Below are positions 4,973 through 12,635 of a stretch of DNA of 13,906 nucleotides, piece after piece. The translations under genes and the position numbers were made by a program. The notes beneath the pieces were generated by a model that did no database searches, was not told the origin of the DNA, and saw only the letters and a list, made by a program, of their open reading frames with translations. Source of the stretch: SICB01 sp037132395 (GTDB lineage Bacteria; Patescibacteriota; Saccharimonadia; CAILAD01; BJGX01); contig JBAXPC010000016.1 in assembly GCA_037132395.1 (NCBI GenBank), forward strand, positions 1 to 13,906, read 5' to 3'. Each line of letters opens with the position of its first letter. The stretch's first letter is position 1.

Positions 4973-6889
4973 ATGAAGACTCATGAAGTTCGTGAAAAAT
5001 ATTTAAATTACTTCAAAACCAATCAACATGTCGTAATACCAAGCGCTTCGATTGTACCCCAAGAAGACCCAACCACGCTTTTTACAGGCAGCGGTATGCA
5101 GCCGATGCTACAATTTTTGCTTGGCGAAACTCACCCCGAGGGTGTTCGTATTGTCGATAGCCAGACTTGCTTTAGGGCTGAAGATATCGACGATGTTGGC
5201 GATAACCGCCACACTACTTTTTTTGAGATGCTTGGCAATTGGAGCCTTGGCGACTATTTTAAAAACGACCAGCTAAACTGGTTTTTTGAATTCCTCACGA
5301 GCGAAGTAGGCCTCGATCCAAAAAAACTTTTTGTAACTGCATTTATTGGCGATAAAGATGCTGGTATCGAAAAAGACGAAGAGGCCGCTGAAATATGGAA
5401 GCGACTTTTTAAGGCCAAGGGTATCGACGCTAAGGTAGTCGATATTGGTAGCGAAGAGGATGGCTACCAAAAAGGTATGCAGGGCGGCCGGATATTTTAT
5501 TATGATTCTAAAAAGAATTGGTGGAGCAGAGCCGGCGTACCATCTAATATGCCAGCTGGCGAACCAGGCGGACCAGACAGCGAGGTTTTTTATGAGTTTG
5601 ATTATATTGAGCACGACCCAAGCTTTGGTTTGCACTGCCACCCCAATTGCGACTGCGGACGATATATGGAAATTGGTAATTCAGTTTTTATGCAGTACCA
5701 AAAGCAACCAGACGGCAGCTTTAAAGAGCTCAATCAAAAAAACATCGACTTTGGTGGTGGCCTAGAGCGGATCACCGCAGCAAGCATCGATAGCGCCGAT
5801 ATGTTTAAAATCGACGTACTCTGGAACATCATTCTAAAGCTCCAAGACCTGACCGGCAAAAAGTACGAGGACCATGTAGTTGCTAAGCGAGTTATTGCCG
5901 ACCACCTGCGCAGTGCAGTATTTATGGCTGTCGATGGTGTGGTACCCAGCAACACAGCTCAAGGCTATGTGATGCGCCGGCTTTTAAGGCGCGCTATCCG
6001 TCGCGGTTACGAGCTAGGTATTGAAAGCAACCTAACTACTGAAGTCGCCCAAGTTGTGATTGACGAGTACCAGCAGACTTACCCAGAGTTAGAAACTAAT
6101 AAGCAGCTTATTATTGAGGTTTTAAGAGCCGAAGAGAACTTGTTTAGAAAAACTCTCGAGCGTGGCATACACGAATTTACCAAACGCACTAGCGAGCTAG
6201 ACTTTAGCAAGCGTCCACCCGTGCCAACAGGCCAACGCACCGAACTAACCGGCAAGCTAGTTTTTACACTCTTTGATACCTACGGTTTCCCAGCCGAGCT
6301 AAGCATTGAAGAGGCCGAAAAAGAAGGGGTCAAAATACAGGCTGGCTGGAAGAAAGATTTTGACAAATTAATGCTCCAGCAAAAAGATCGCAGCCGCACC
6401 GCCACTGCGGGGCAGTTTAAGGGCGGGCTGGCTGAGCACTCTGAGGCCACTACCAAGTATCACACCGCTACGCACTTGATGTACAAGGCACTGCGCAATG
6501 TACTAGGCGACCATGTCGTGCAGCGCGGCAGCAACATCACCAACGAGCGCCTGCGTTTTGACTTTTCGCATGGCGACAAAATGACACCAGAGCAAATTGC
6601 AAAGGTCGAGACTATGGTCAATGAAGTTATCCAAAAAGATATGCCGGTGGCGTATAAAGAAATGAGTAAAGACGACGCCTTTGGTGTCGGAGCACTGGGT
6701 GCTTTTGGTGAAAAATACCCAGATACCGTCAAGGTCTATACTGTTGGCAATCCTGACGGCGATTATTATTCTAAAGAAATATGTGGCGGCCCACATGTCA
6801 AGCACACCGGTCTAATTGGCAAGTTCAAAATTATAAAAGAAGAATCTAGCTCAGCCGGGGTACGCCGAATAAAAGCAGTCGTCGAGTAG
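4973..6889 (+). CDS. alaS: Alanyl-tRNA synthetase, short form lacking the C-Ala domain
   Basis: A class II aminoacyl-tRNA synthetase that charges tRNA-Ala and edits mischarged Ser or Gly. The catalytic core starts at residue 1 with the usual REKYLNYF and TLFTGSGMQP (35-44), FRAEDIDDVGDNRHTTFFEMLGNW (67-90) and FGGGLERI (260-267). The tRNA-recognition region contains GYVMRRLLRRAIRRG (331-345). The editing domain has its metal ligands HTATH (His497, His501) and CGGPH (Cys604, His608). The protein ends at residue 638, just after the GVRRIKAV strand, whereas the standard bacterial enzyme is about 870 residues. The C-terminal C-Ala (DHHA1) domain is absent. The end looks natural, with no frameshift remnant downstream because the next gene converges 3 nt later. 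A Cys/His-rich segment (HCHPNCDCG, 221-229) could bind a metal. It has its own leaderless-type promoter. Confidence 0.95.
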   Translation: MKTHEVREKYLNYFKTNQHVVIPSASIVPQEDPTTLFTGSGMQPMLQFLLGETHPEGVRIVDSQTCFRAEDIDDVGDNRHTTFFEMLGNWSLGDYFKNDQLNWFFEFLTSEVGLDPKKLFVTAFIGDKDAGIEKDEEAAEIWKRLFKAKGIDAKVVDIGSEEDGYQKGMQGGRIFYYDSKKNWWSRAGVPSNMPAGEPGGPDSEVFYEFDYIEHDPSFGLHCHPNCDCGRYMEIGNSVFMQYQKQPDGSFKELNQKNIDFGGGLERITAASIDSADMFKIDVLWNIILKLQDLTGKKYEDHVVAKRVIADHLRSAVFMAVDGVVPSNTAQGYVMRRLLRRAIRRGYELGIESNLTTEVAQVVIDEYQQTYPELETNKQLIIEVLRAEENLFRKTLERGIHEFTKRTSELDFSKRPPVPTGQRTELTGKLVFTLFDTYGFPAELSIEEAEKEGVKIQAGWKKDFDKLMLQQKDRSRTATAGQFKGGLAEHSEATTKYHTATHLMYKALRNVLGDHVVQRGSNITNERLRFDFSHGDKMTPEQIAKVETMVNEVIQKDMPVAYKEMSKDDAFGVGALGAFGEKYPDTVKVYTVGNPDGDYYSKEICGGPHVKHTGLIGKFKIIKEESSSAGVRRIKAVVE

Positions 6890-6892
6890 TAA

Positions 6893-8179
6893 TCAAACCG
6901 ATAGAGTTCGGCTCAGTCGTTGCAAGATGTTCTCGCCTAGCGTCTGAGAGCCAATAATATCTAGACCCAAATTAGCCAACCCCATCGGGGTTATATCTTG
7001 AGGGCTGTTGAGTTTGCCGGTACTATCACGAACTCGATTGACATCTTCGGGGCTAACAAAATCGACGGTTGGTTTGCGGGCAAAAGCCGAAGACTTGTAC
7101 CAGTCGCCATCTGTCAGGGCTTTTTTGATTTCTGGCAGGGCACTACCGCCGCCACAAAGTAAAATGCGCGGGGGCAGGTGATCGAGCTGATCGAATTCGG
7201 CCAAGCCTAGCTCGATGCCTGAAAGCCAAACTTCGATATCGCTTTTTAGGGCTTCGGCGACAGCTTTGTGGCGTTTATCGTCGAGGTCGTTAGCCGAGTA
7301 CTTGAGCTTGATAGCTTCGGCTTCATCAAAACTAACACCGAGTGTTGAAGCGATTCGTTTTGTAAAGCTCCGACCACCGATGGCAAACATTTGAGTACCC
7401 TGTACGCCGCCGTTATTTACAACAGCAATATCGCTAGTACCACCACCGATATCAATAAAGATTGCCGAGAATTCTGTGCTGTCGTCGGCGCCAACACTCT
7501 TGGCTACAGCAAAAGGTTCGGCGGCGATATTGATACAGTTTAGATCTAAATCCGAGGCGATAGTTTGGAGTGCGCCTAGGTGCACCATTGGTGCAAAAGC
7601 ATTAAAAACCTGAATCGTTACATCTTTTCCTTGAAAGCCGATGGGGTTAGTAACTCGGTAGCCATCGATCTTGACATCGACCACGGCGGCGTTAACGAGC
7701 TTAACCTCCATCTCGTCGCTACCAGTTTCCCAACGCAGTTGCTTGCGTACGGTATCGAGGGCTTGCTTTTGAATTCGCCCGATAATGTCTTGGAGTTCGC
7801 CCATATCAATTCGTACCTCGGGTTTGGTCCGCCGGTAGCTAACACTCGAAGTTCCGCCCTTAACTAGCTCGCCAGCTATTCCCAGTATGGCGTCTTTGGC
7901 CACCACACCGGCTTCTTGCTCGGCCTTGCGCAGGGCGGCATCGCAATTATCGACCACCCCAGCAATGTCGGTCACGGCGCCATTGGCCATATCAGAAAGC
8001 CGCTGTCGTTTTTTGCCAGTACCGATGATTTTGACATACTGAATTGTTTTGCCGGTCTTCTCAGAGGTCTTGTTGATGACCTCACCGATTAGAGCCTTCA
8101 CAAACTCTGTACCAATATCGAGCGACACAATATACTGCGGCCCTTCGGACTTTTTTAGTTTAGGTAGTTTCAATTTCAT
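6893..8179 (-). CDS. ftsA: FtsA-like actin-fold ATPase (cell division / SHS2 family)
   Basis: An actin/Hsp70-fold protein of 428 residues. Phosphate-1 motif SLDIGTE is at 19-25, phosphate-2 FIDIGGGTSD at 241-250 and the adenosine loop LCGGGSALPE at 341-350. The SHS2-type insertion with GIAGELVKGG (100-109) is typical of FtsA, as is IGGRSFTKRIASTLG (267-281). FtsA tethers FtsZ to the membrane through a C-terminal amphipathic helix. The end here (NILQRLSRTLSV) could serve as one, and the basic N-terminus (KLKLPKLKK) could also touch the membrane. PilM of type IV pili shares this fold, so that alternative remains, but the SHS2-to-phosphate-2 layout favours FtsA. No ftsZ lies in this window. Stop codons of this gene and alaS face each other across 3 nt. 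Confidence 0.75.
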   Translation of the reverse strand: MKLKLPKLKKSEGPQYIVSLDIGTEFVKALIGEVINKTSEKTGKTIQYVKIIGTGKKRQRLSDMANGAVTDIAGVVDNCDAALRKAEQEAGVVAKDAILGIAGELVKGGTSSVSYRRTKPEVRIDMGELQDIIGRIQKQALDTVRKQLRWETGSDEMEVKLVNAAVVDVKIDGYRVTNPIGFQGKDVTIQVFNAFAPMVHLGALQTIASDLDLNCINIAAEPFAVAKSVGADDSTEFSAIFIDIGGGTSDIAVVNNGGVQGTQMFAIGGRSFTKRIASTLGVSFDEAEAIKLKYSANDLDDKRHKAVAEALKSDIEVWLSGIELGLAEFDQLDHLPPRILLCGGGSALPEIKKALTDGDWYKSSAFARKPTVDFVSPEDVNRVRDSTGKLNSPQDITPMGLANLGLDIIGSQTLGENILQRLSRTLSV

Positions 8180-8186
8180 CCCCTAT

Positions 8187-8192
8187 ATTGTA
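8187..8192 (-). promoter_or_regulatory. -10 box (TACAAT) of the FtsA-like gene
   Basis: On the minus strand TACAAT ends 7 nt before the ATG (8179), with ATAGGGG between. The spacing matches the plus-strand leaderless promoters. GGGG beside the ATG is too close to act as a normal Shine-Dalgarno. Confidence 0.55.
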
Positions 8193-8295
8193 ACGCTTAT
8201 GTAGGCACTTGTACCAGAGCTAATGACAAATAAAAATTATTATGCTAGTCTCTGGGTAGCACCTTCAAGTATCAATATCCGCCAAAAAACCGACC

Positions 8296-8301
8296 AGGAG
8301 G
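8296..8301 (+). promoter_or_regulatory. Shine-Dalgarno AGGAGG deciding the start at 8307
   Basis: A perfect AGGAGG stands 5 nt before ATG 8307 and only 2 nt before ATG 8304. It argues for starting there rather than at the upstream ATG at 8223, which has neither a Shine-Dalgarno nor a well-placed -10 box. Confidence 0.65.
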
Positions 8302-8306
8302 CAATG

Positions 8307-9071
8307 ATGTCGCTTAGCTATTCACCAAGAAATGCAATTAGCACTATCAACGACTCGTCGCGTCGAGTTTTTGAGTGGAGTGTTCGGCCCGTAGTATTGG
8401 CCCTTTGGCCCAGACGCCACAAGTGGTGGGTTCGAAACCTCGCCAACATAATTAGCACCATACGGCTACCAATATCTGTCGTCGTGGTAGTTATTATGGT
8501 TTATCCGGCGTACACCCAGCGCGATATAAAATCGCTCTACGCCGGACTGTTTGTAATGCTATTAGTACTTTTAAGCGACGGCATCGACGGCGCATTAGCC
8601 AGAGGGCTAATGACCACCAGCCGTTACGGCAAAGCGATCGACCCATTGGCCGATAAGTTTTTTTATCTTTCGATGGTGGTCTGCTTGGTCGTTGGGGCAT
8701 GGCAAACAGTGCCACGAGAAACCGTAGTGGCTTTTGCCATATTTTTACTACCGGCAATTTATTTTGAAGTTCGACTGGTAATAATTGCCCTAGTTGTCGA
8801 TAAAGAATGTCGGCATCGCCAATCGGCCGAGCCAGCTGGCTCGAACATCTGGGGCAAGGCCAAATTTGCCTTGCAATCTGGAGTTGGGTTCTTGGGTTTC
8901 GGTATACCATGGGTCACGGCCGGCTTTTCGCTTGCCACCGGCATGCTAGTGCTGGCACTACCAATGGCCTACCTGAGCCTCAAAGGCCACCAGCTCGACC
9001 TCGAGGCAATTCGCCTTAAGCCTATAGCACTTGGTGCTAAATTAGCACCCACCACACCCCCTGAAGTTTAG
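8307..9071 (+). CDS. CDP-alcohol phosphatidyltransferase (PgsA-like)
   Basis: An integral membrane enzyme that transfers a phosphatidyl group from CDP-diacylglycerol to an alcohol, as in phosphatidylglycerol phosphate or related lipid synthesis. The complete family signature DGxxAR, then 8 residues, GxxxDxxxD is present in DGIDGALARG and YGKAIDPLADK. Counted from the longer form starting at 8223, its aspartates are Asp119, 122, 140 and 144. Several hydrophobic helices follow (LVLLSDG, FYLSMVVCLVVGAW, AIFLLPAIYF and a C-terminal pair). The longer frame opens at ATG 8223 (282 residues), but I prefer 8307 (254 residues) because of its AGGAGG. The acceptor alcohol (glycerol-3-phosphate, inositol-phosphate or another) is not determined. 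It is divergent from the FtsA-like gene and ends inside a strong terminator. Confidence 0.88.
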   Translation: MSLSYSPRNAISTINDSSRRVFEWSVRPVVLALWPRRHKWWVRNLANIISTIRLPISVVVVVIMVYPAYTQRDIKSLYAGLFVMLLVLLSDGIDGALARGLMTTSRYGKAIDPLADKFFYLSMVVCLVVGAWQTVPRETVVAFAIFLLPAIYFEVRLVIIALVVDKECRHRQSAEPAGSNIWGKAKFALQSGVGFLGFGIPWVTAGFSLATGMLVLALPMAYLSLKGHQLDLEAIRLKPIALGAKLAPTTPPEV

Positions 9072-9085
9072 GGGGTGTTTTATTT
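9054..9085 (+). terminator. Rho-independent terminator after the phosphatidyltransferase gene
   Basis: ACACCCCCT (9054-9062) pairs perfectly with AGGGGGTGT (9070-9078) across a 7-nt loop, and TTTATTT follows. The stem is G-C rich and the right arm starts within the TAG stop codon (9069-9071). Confidence 0.92.
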
Positions 9086-9151
9086 GTCACAAAATTACCG
9101 AAATGTATGTTAATTTATCGATGACTATTACTAATCTTAAACTTCTTGAGG

Positions 9152-9157
9152 TATAAT
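9152..9157 (+). promoter_or_regulatory. -10 box (TATAAT) of the envelope/ruvX/mltG unit
   Basis: TATAAT ends 7 nt before the ATG at 9165 and there is no Shine-Dalgarno, predicting a leaderless mRNA for the three-gene unit. Confidence 0.65.
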
Positions 9158-9164
9158 AACAGGT

Positions 9165-10829
9165 ATGTCAAACGAAGCCAGCAAGAGCAACGATCCAGGG
9201 GTGCTATATCTGGATGCAGATACCGAAATAACTGAAGCTATCGAGAAACTCAAAAAGTCTACCGATACTGAAGTTCGTATTGTAGTGCCTTCAAGATCAG
9301 CTTTGCTGCAAAGTTCTGTCAATGTTAAGCTCCTCAAAAAATCCGCCAAAGACTCCAAAAAAGATCTAGTCTTGGTTACCAACGATAAGATTACCAAAAA
9401 CCTAGCTGGCGCCGCCGGAATCGCAGTGGCCTCGAGCGTCAAGGCTATGGCTCATGTACCAGATATCGAGCAGCCACCGAGCAGAGGCGCCGAAGCTATC
9501 GTAATTGATCCCGGCAAAGAGGCGCAAGATAAGGCCGACCAAGCTGATAAGGCCGACAAGCCTTCGGACCAAGGTTTTCAATCCAAGCATATTGACCTCG
9601 ACGGCGACGACGAAATTGAGTCTGAAACTGAAAAATCCCAAACCCTCACCAGCCCGGCACTTAAAAAAGATAAAAAAGTTCCAAATTATGGCAAACTCAA
9701 TAAGCGCATCTGGATAGGAGCGAGCGTATTTGGCGTGGTATTGGTGGCCATATTGGCGCTGACCTTCTTGCCAACAGGCAAAGTAACACTGCTAGTAAAT
9801 GCCAAAAAAACCAGCCTTAATTTTAATTTTATTCTTGATGCGGCCTCGTCGTCATCAGATATTAACGCCCAGACCTTAGCCGCCCAAAAACTCGAAACTA
9901 CCAAAGATTCGTCGTTTGAAATAACAGCCACAGGCAAAAAAGAAGTCGGCAGTAAAGCTACGGGCACTGTTAATATTACCAACTGTGAGGATACTAGCAG
10001 TCACGCTTTAGCTGCAGGTTCAAAATTAACATCCTCTGGTAAAACTTTTATAACTGCAACCAATATTACTATCCCTGCTGGACAATTTAGCGTTGGAGGT
10101 ACCGTATGTAATTCGAACCCAATTACCGTTACTATGTCTGCCTCCGACTCAGGAGATAGTTATAATTTGAATAATGTGACTTTTAGTGTAGCTGGTATGT
10201 CCAGTAAGATCAGTGGGCAAGGAACTACCAGCGGCGGTACCACCAAAACTATTACGATTCTCTCGGCCGAAGATATCACCATCGCCAAAAAACAGGCTGA
10301 AGAGCAATCCAAGTCGGCTGCCGATGAGCTGGCTAAAAAGGCCGGCAGTGAGCTACAACTTTTCAAATCGACAATCCAGGCTGATTTTGTAGAATTCAAA
10401 ACCTCAGTTGCTCAAGATGCCGAAGCCGATAAGGTTAGCGTAACCTCAAAAATCAAATACACTGGCTTTGCGGCTAAAACGGCCGATGTCAACAAGCTTT
10501 TTAACGGCCAGATACAAACCGACCTGAAAGGCAACAAAGAGGTCTATGATAACGGCTCCCAAAACGGAACTTATACCACCACCAAGCAGTTTAGCCCCGA
10601 GAAACTCCAGCTCAATGTCAAGACCTCAGCCTACTATGGAGACCCAATAGATAAGAAGACTATCGCTAAGCAAGTCGCTGGCAAGGCCAAAAAGGATGTC
10701 TCGGATATCGTCAAGCAATCGGGCGACCAGATTACTAGCGCGCAAGTCGAGGTGAATCCAGATTTGCTACCAAATATGCCTCTAATGTCTGCTAAAATAA
10801 CAATCGATATAAAAGTTACTACAAATTAA
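9165..10829 (+). CDS. Membrane-anchored protein with Baseplate_J-like extracellular domain
   Basis: A 554-residue protein with an alpha/beta N-terminal cytoplasmic domain (about 10-95, YLDADTEITEAIEKL, VRIVVPSRSALLQSSVN, DLVLVTNDK). A long acidic linker with repeated DKADQADKADKP follows (about 115-170), then one membrane helix (about 183-203) and a large Ser/Thr-rich outer part. The outer part contains a Baseplate_J-like motif, KATGTVNITN, SKLTSSGKTFITATNITIPAG (about 264-306), and two cysteines (Cys274, Cys315) that could be bridged. It continues with a Lys/Glu/Ala-rich helical segment and a C-terminal beta domain. Proteins with this N-terminal and Baseplate_J pairing are, to my knowledge, common in Patescibacteria and are chromosomal rather than phage genes. 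Their function is unknown. It leads a unit with ruvX and mltG, and its stop is 2 nt before ruvX, consistent with an envelope role. Confidence 0.78.
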   Translation: MSNEASKSNDPGVLYLDADTEITEAIEKLKKSTDTEVRIVVPSRSALLQSSVNVKLLKKSAKDSKKDLVLVTNDKITKNLAGAAGIAVASSVKAMAHVPDIEQPPSRGAEAIVIDPGKEAQDKADQADKADKPSDQGFQSKHIDLDGDDEIESETEKSQTLTSPALKKDKKVPNYGKLNKRIWIGASVFGVVLVAILALTFLPTGKVTLLVNAKKTSLNFNFILDAASSSSDINAQTLAAQKLETTKDSSFEITATGKKEVGSKATGTVNITNCEDTSSHALAAGSKLTSSGKTFITATNITIPAGQFSVGGTVCNSNPITVTMSASDSGDSYNLNNVTFSVAGMSSKISGQGTTSGGTTKTITILSAEDITIAKKQAEEQSKSAADELAKKAGSELQLFKSTIQADFVEFKTSVAQDAEADKVSVTSKIKYTGFAAKTADVNKLFNGQIQTDLKGNKEVYDNGSQNGTYTTTKQFSPEKLQLNVKTSAYYGDPIDKKTIAKQVAGKAKKDVSDIVKQSGDQITSAQVEVNPDLLPNMPLMSAKITIDIKVTTN

Positions 10830-10831
10830 TT

Positions 10832-11263
10832 ATGGATATCAGAGCAGAAGATTATGAAAAAACAATATTAGCCTTTGATTACGGCGATGCTCGTATTGGG
10901 CTTGCAATTAAACCGGCCGACCAAGCTTCGGCTGAGCCACTTATAACTCTAAAAAATGATGCAACGCTATGGCCACAAATTGAAGGACTAATAAATTTGC
11001 ACCAGCCCGACCTTATTGTGGTTGGTCGGCCACGCAATATCGAAGGCGAGAGCACTGCACAAACCATTAAAGCCGAGCAGTTTGCCGTAAAGCTCGCAGG
11101 CAGTTACAATAATAAGGTTGAATTACAAGATGAAGCCCTCACAACCGAACATGCCGAAGAAAGAATCCCCAAAAACCTCAGCCCCAAAAGCAGACGAGGC
11201 GTCATTGACCAATACGCCGCCTGTATCATCCTCGAGCATTACCTCCAAGAAGCCCAAAACTAA
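10832..11263 (+). CDS. ruvX: RuvX/YqgF-family putative Holliday junction resolvase / pre-16S rRNA nuclease
   Basis: An RNase H-fold nuclease of the YqgF family, 143 residues (usual 135-150). E. coli YqgF is needed for 16S rRNA 5' maturation, and relatives cleave Holliday-like junctions. Motifs are FDYGDARIGLA (Asp16), VVGRPRNIEGEST (64-75), LQDEALTTEHA (Asp100, Glu101) and VIDQYAACIIL (Asp126), giving the expected acidic active-site set. Translation starts 2 nt after the preceding stop with no Shine-Dalgarno, suggesting coupling. The 3' part overlaps the start of mltG in another frame, yet the conserved C-terminal helix is complete, so both genes appear intact. Confidence 0.92.
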   Translation: MDIRAEDYEKTILAFDYGDARIGLAIKPADQASAEPLITLKNDATLWPQIEGLINLHQPDLIVVGRPRNIEGESTAQTIKAEQFAVKLAGSYNNKVELQDEALTTEHAEERIPKNLSPKSRRGVIDQYAACIILEHYLQEAQN

Positions 11264-12260
11264 GCTACAGCTGATTATTCTGGTGGTAGTTGCTGTAATT
11301 TTGATGGTGATAATTGTGTTTGCCAGCTGGGTTTTGGTGGCGGTTAATTCGGCCAAAGACCCCAATAATAAAACCCAAGTAGTTTTTGTTGTTGAGCAGG
11401 GTAGCGGTATCGACAAAATCGCCTCAGATTTGTCCAAAAACGGCCTAATATCAGATAAAAATTTATTTATATTATATGCAAAATTAGGGCCATCAAGAGG
11501 CAAGCTGAAGCCTGGAGTTTATCTCTTTAGTCCATCGATGAGCCTATCTAAGATTGCCGATACTATTGGCAAAGCTGAAATCGCCAACAAAAAAGTAGTC
11601 TTTCAGGAAGGTCTGACAATTGCTGAAATGGGTCAAAAATGGGCTAGAGCAGGCTTTGGAACAGCCCAGGACTTCATAAGTGCCTCAGCGCCACCCAACC
11701 GCTTCTCGCAGGCTTTTTTGAGCTACCGTAGCAATCCAAACAGCCTGGAGGGATATTTGTACCCCGCTACCTACAATGTGGTTGTCAATACCTCTGCAGC
11801 GGATCAGATAAGCGCCATGCTCGATAGCTTTGGGTCAGTAGTTATACCCAAGTTGCCTCCCGAATACCAGAACTCTAGTAAGCTAAATAACCTCATAACC
11901 CTGGCTTCTATTGTCGAAAAAGAAGCCAACACAACCGAAGACCGCAAGTTAGTTGCTAGTGTCTTTTACAATCGCCTTAAGCTAGGAATGAAGCTAGAGA
12001 GTGATGTAACTGTCAATTACGCTACTGGCAAATCCGAAACTTCAGCCAGCGATATAGGAGTCGATTCTCCCTACAACACCTATAAAATTGTAGGATTGCC
12101 GCTTGGCCCCATCTGTAATCCTGGTCTTGATGCCATTTTGGCTACCCTAAACCCAGCTCAGACAGACTATTTGTTCTTTATAGCTGATAAAAATGGTGTT
12201 ATCAGATTGGCTCGAACTCTCCAAGAACACGAGGCAAATATCAAAAAGTACCTAGAATAG
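11130..12260 (+). CDS. mltG: Endolytic murein transglycosylase MltG (YceG-like)
   Basis: An inner-membrane lytic transglycosylase that cuts nascent glycan strands and is thought to end chain elongation. It has a disordered Ser/Thr/Lys-rich cytoplasmic tail, one membrane helix (LQLIILVVVAVILMVIIVFASW), a LysM-like segment (VEQGSGIDKIASDLSKNGLI) and the YceG catalytic domain. LASIVEKEA holds the catalytic Glu, and SVFYNRLKLGMKLESDVTVNYATG and GLPLGPICNPG follow. The usual His in the C-terminal D-x-x-G-x-H-x-F region is not evident (ADKNGVIRLA). Possible starts are TTG 11118, ATG 11130 and ATG 11151, none with a strong Shine-Dalgarno. I chose 11130 (376 residues, weak AAGG 12 nt upstream). All leave an overlap of 113-146 bp with ruvX, because the next in-frame ATG falls inside the membrane helix. 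Confidence 0.92.
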   Translation: MKPSQPNMPKKESPKTSAPKADEASLTNTPPVSSSSITSKKPKTKLQLIILVVVAVILMVIIVFASWVLVAVNSAKDPNNKTQVVFVVEQGSGIDKIASDLSKNGLISDKNLFILYAKLGPSRGKLKPGVYLFSPSMSLSKIADTIGKAEIANKKVVFQEGLTIAEMGQKWARAGFGTAQDFISASAPPNRFSQAFLSYRSNPNSLEGYLYPATYNVVVNTSAADQISAMLDSFGSVVIPKLPPEYQNSSKLNNLITLASIVEKEANTTEDRKLVASVFYNRLKLGMKLESDVTVNYATGKSETSASDIGVDSPYNTYKIVGLPLGPICNPGLDAILATLNPAQTDYLFFIADKNGVIRLARTLQEHEANIKKYLE

Positions 12261-12295
12261 CTATATTTTGCTTATATAAAAGCACAAAGTACCAC

Positions 12296-12324
12296 TTGAC
12301 AGTACGAACTCCTCTTGGTAGACT
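12296..12324 (+). promoter_or_regulatory. Strong sigma70-type promoter with extended -10
   Basis: A perfect -35 TTGACA (12296-12301), a 17-nt spacer and -10 TAGACT (12319-12324) preceded by TG at 12316-12317 (extended -10). The expected transcript start is near 12331. It is the most canonical promoter in the window and stands about 300-340 nt before the hydrolase gene. Confidence 0.75.
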
Positions 12325-12330
12325 ATACCC

Positions 12331-12635
12331 ACGTAAATTTAAAGGATAAGTACTGTATCCGAGTCCTACTATTTAAGAGTAGTGGCCACTAGTGGAGAGT
12401 TTGTTTTTTTAGATTTACCTGCGTTACAACTTATCAGATTAGTAAGGAGATATTTCGGTCGAAAACTCCGGTCCCGTCATTACTGTGTTTGACCACGCCA
12501 TATGGCACCAATACACCAGTAATGCAAGTCATTAGCCTCGCTAGCGAACCTAGTAATGACGGGAGACAGATAAGTCGCAGTCTTAAATTGTGCCATATAC
12601 GATAGTTATGACTAATCGGCACAGAGGAGAGGTTT
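12331..12635 (+). ncRNA. Candidate structured leader RNA upstream of the CHAP hydrolase
   Basis: This stretch has no convincing protein gene but many exact complementarities. A 13-bp stem joins 12472-12484 to 12552-12564. A 9-bp stem joins 12500-12508 (inside that loop) to 12590-12598 (outside), making a potential pseudoknot. CATTACTG (12478-12485) can instead pair with CAGTAATG (12517-12524). GCCATATGGC (12497-12506), TCGCTAGCGA and TAATG/CATTA (12520-12524 with 12530-12534) offer local alternatives. In the 5' part, 12333-12340 can pair with 12411-12418 (one G-U), and GATAAG (12345-12350) with CTTATC (12430-12435), again in pseudoknot order. Two overlapping palindromes (12381-12390, 12386-12395) precede seven T residues at 12404-12410. 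It matches no RNA class I can recognise. It may be a cis-regulatory leader or a separate small RNA. Confidence 0.55.
12625..12629 (+). promoter_or_regulatory. Shine-Dalgarno AGGAG before a possible ATT start
   Basis: AGGAG within GAGGAGAGG (12624-12632) stands 6 nt before ATT 12636, which is in frame with the hydrolase. No ATG, GTG or TTG in that frame lies within Shine-Dalgarno range. Confidence 0.4.

Noticed and set aside
5273..5765. Open frames on both strands within alaS
   Set aside because: They lie entirely inside a gene with all synthetase motifs intact and have low-complexity or hydrophobic shadow translations.
8223..8306. Longer N-terminus of the phosphatidyltransferase from ATG 8223
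   Set aside because: It is open, but the only Shine-Dalgarno (AGGAGG) is 5 nt before ATG 8307, and no -10 box is correctly placed for a leaderless start at 8223. It is kept as an alternative only.
9165..10829. Prophage remnant, because of the Baseplate_J-like domain
   Set aside because: No other phage gene is present, neighbours are housekeeping and cell-wall genes, and the protein has a bacterial membrane anchor and cytoplasmic domain.
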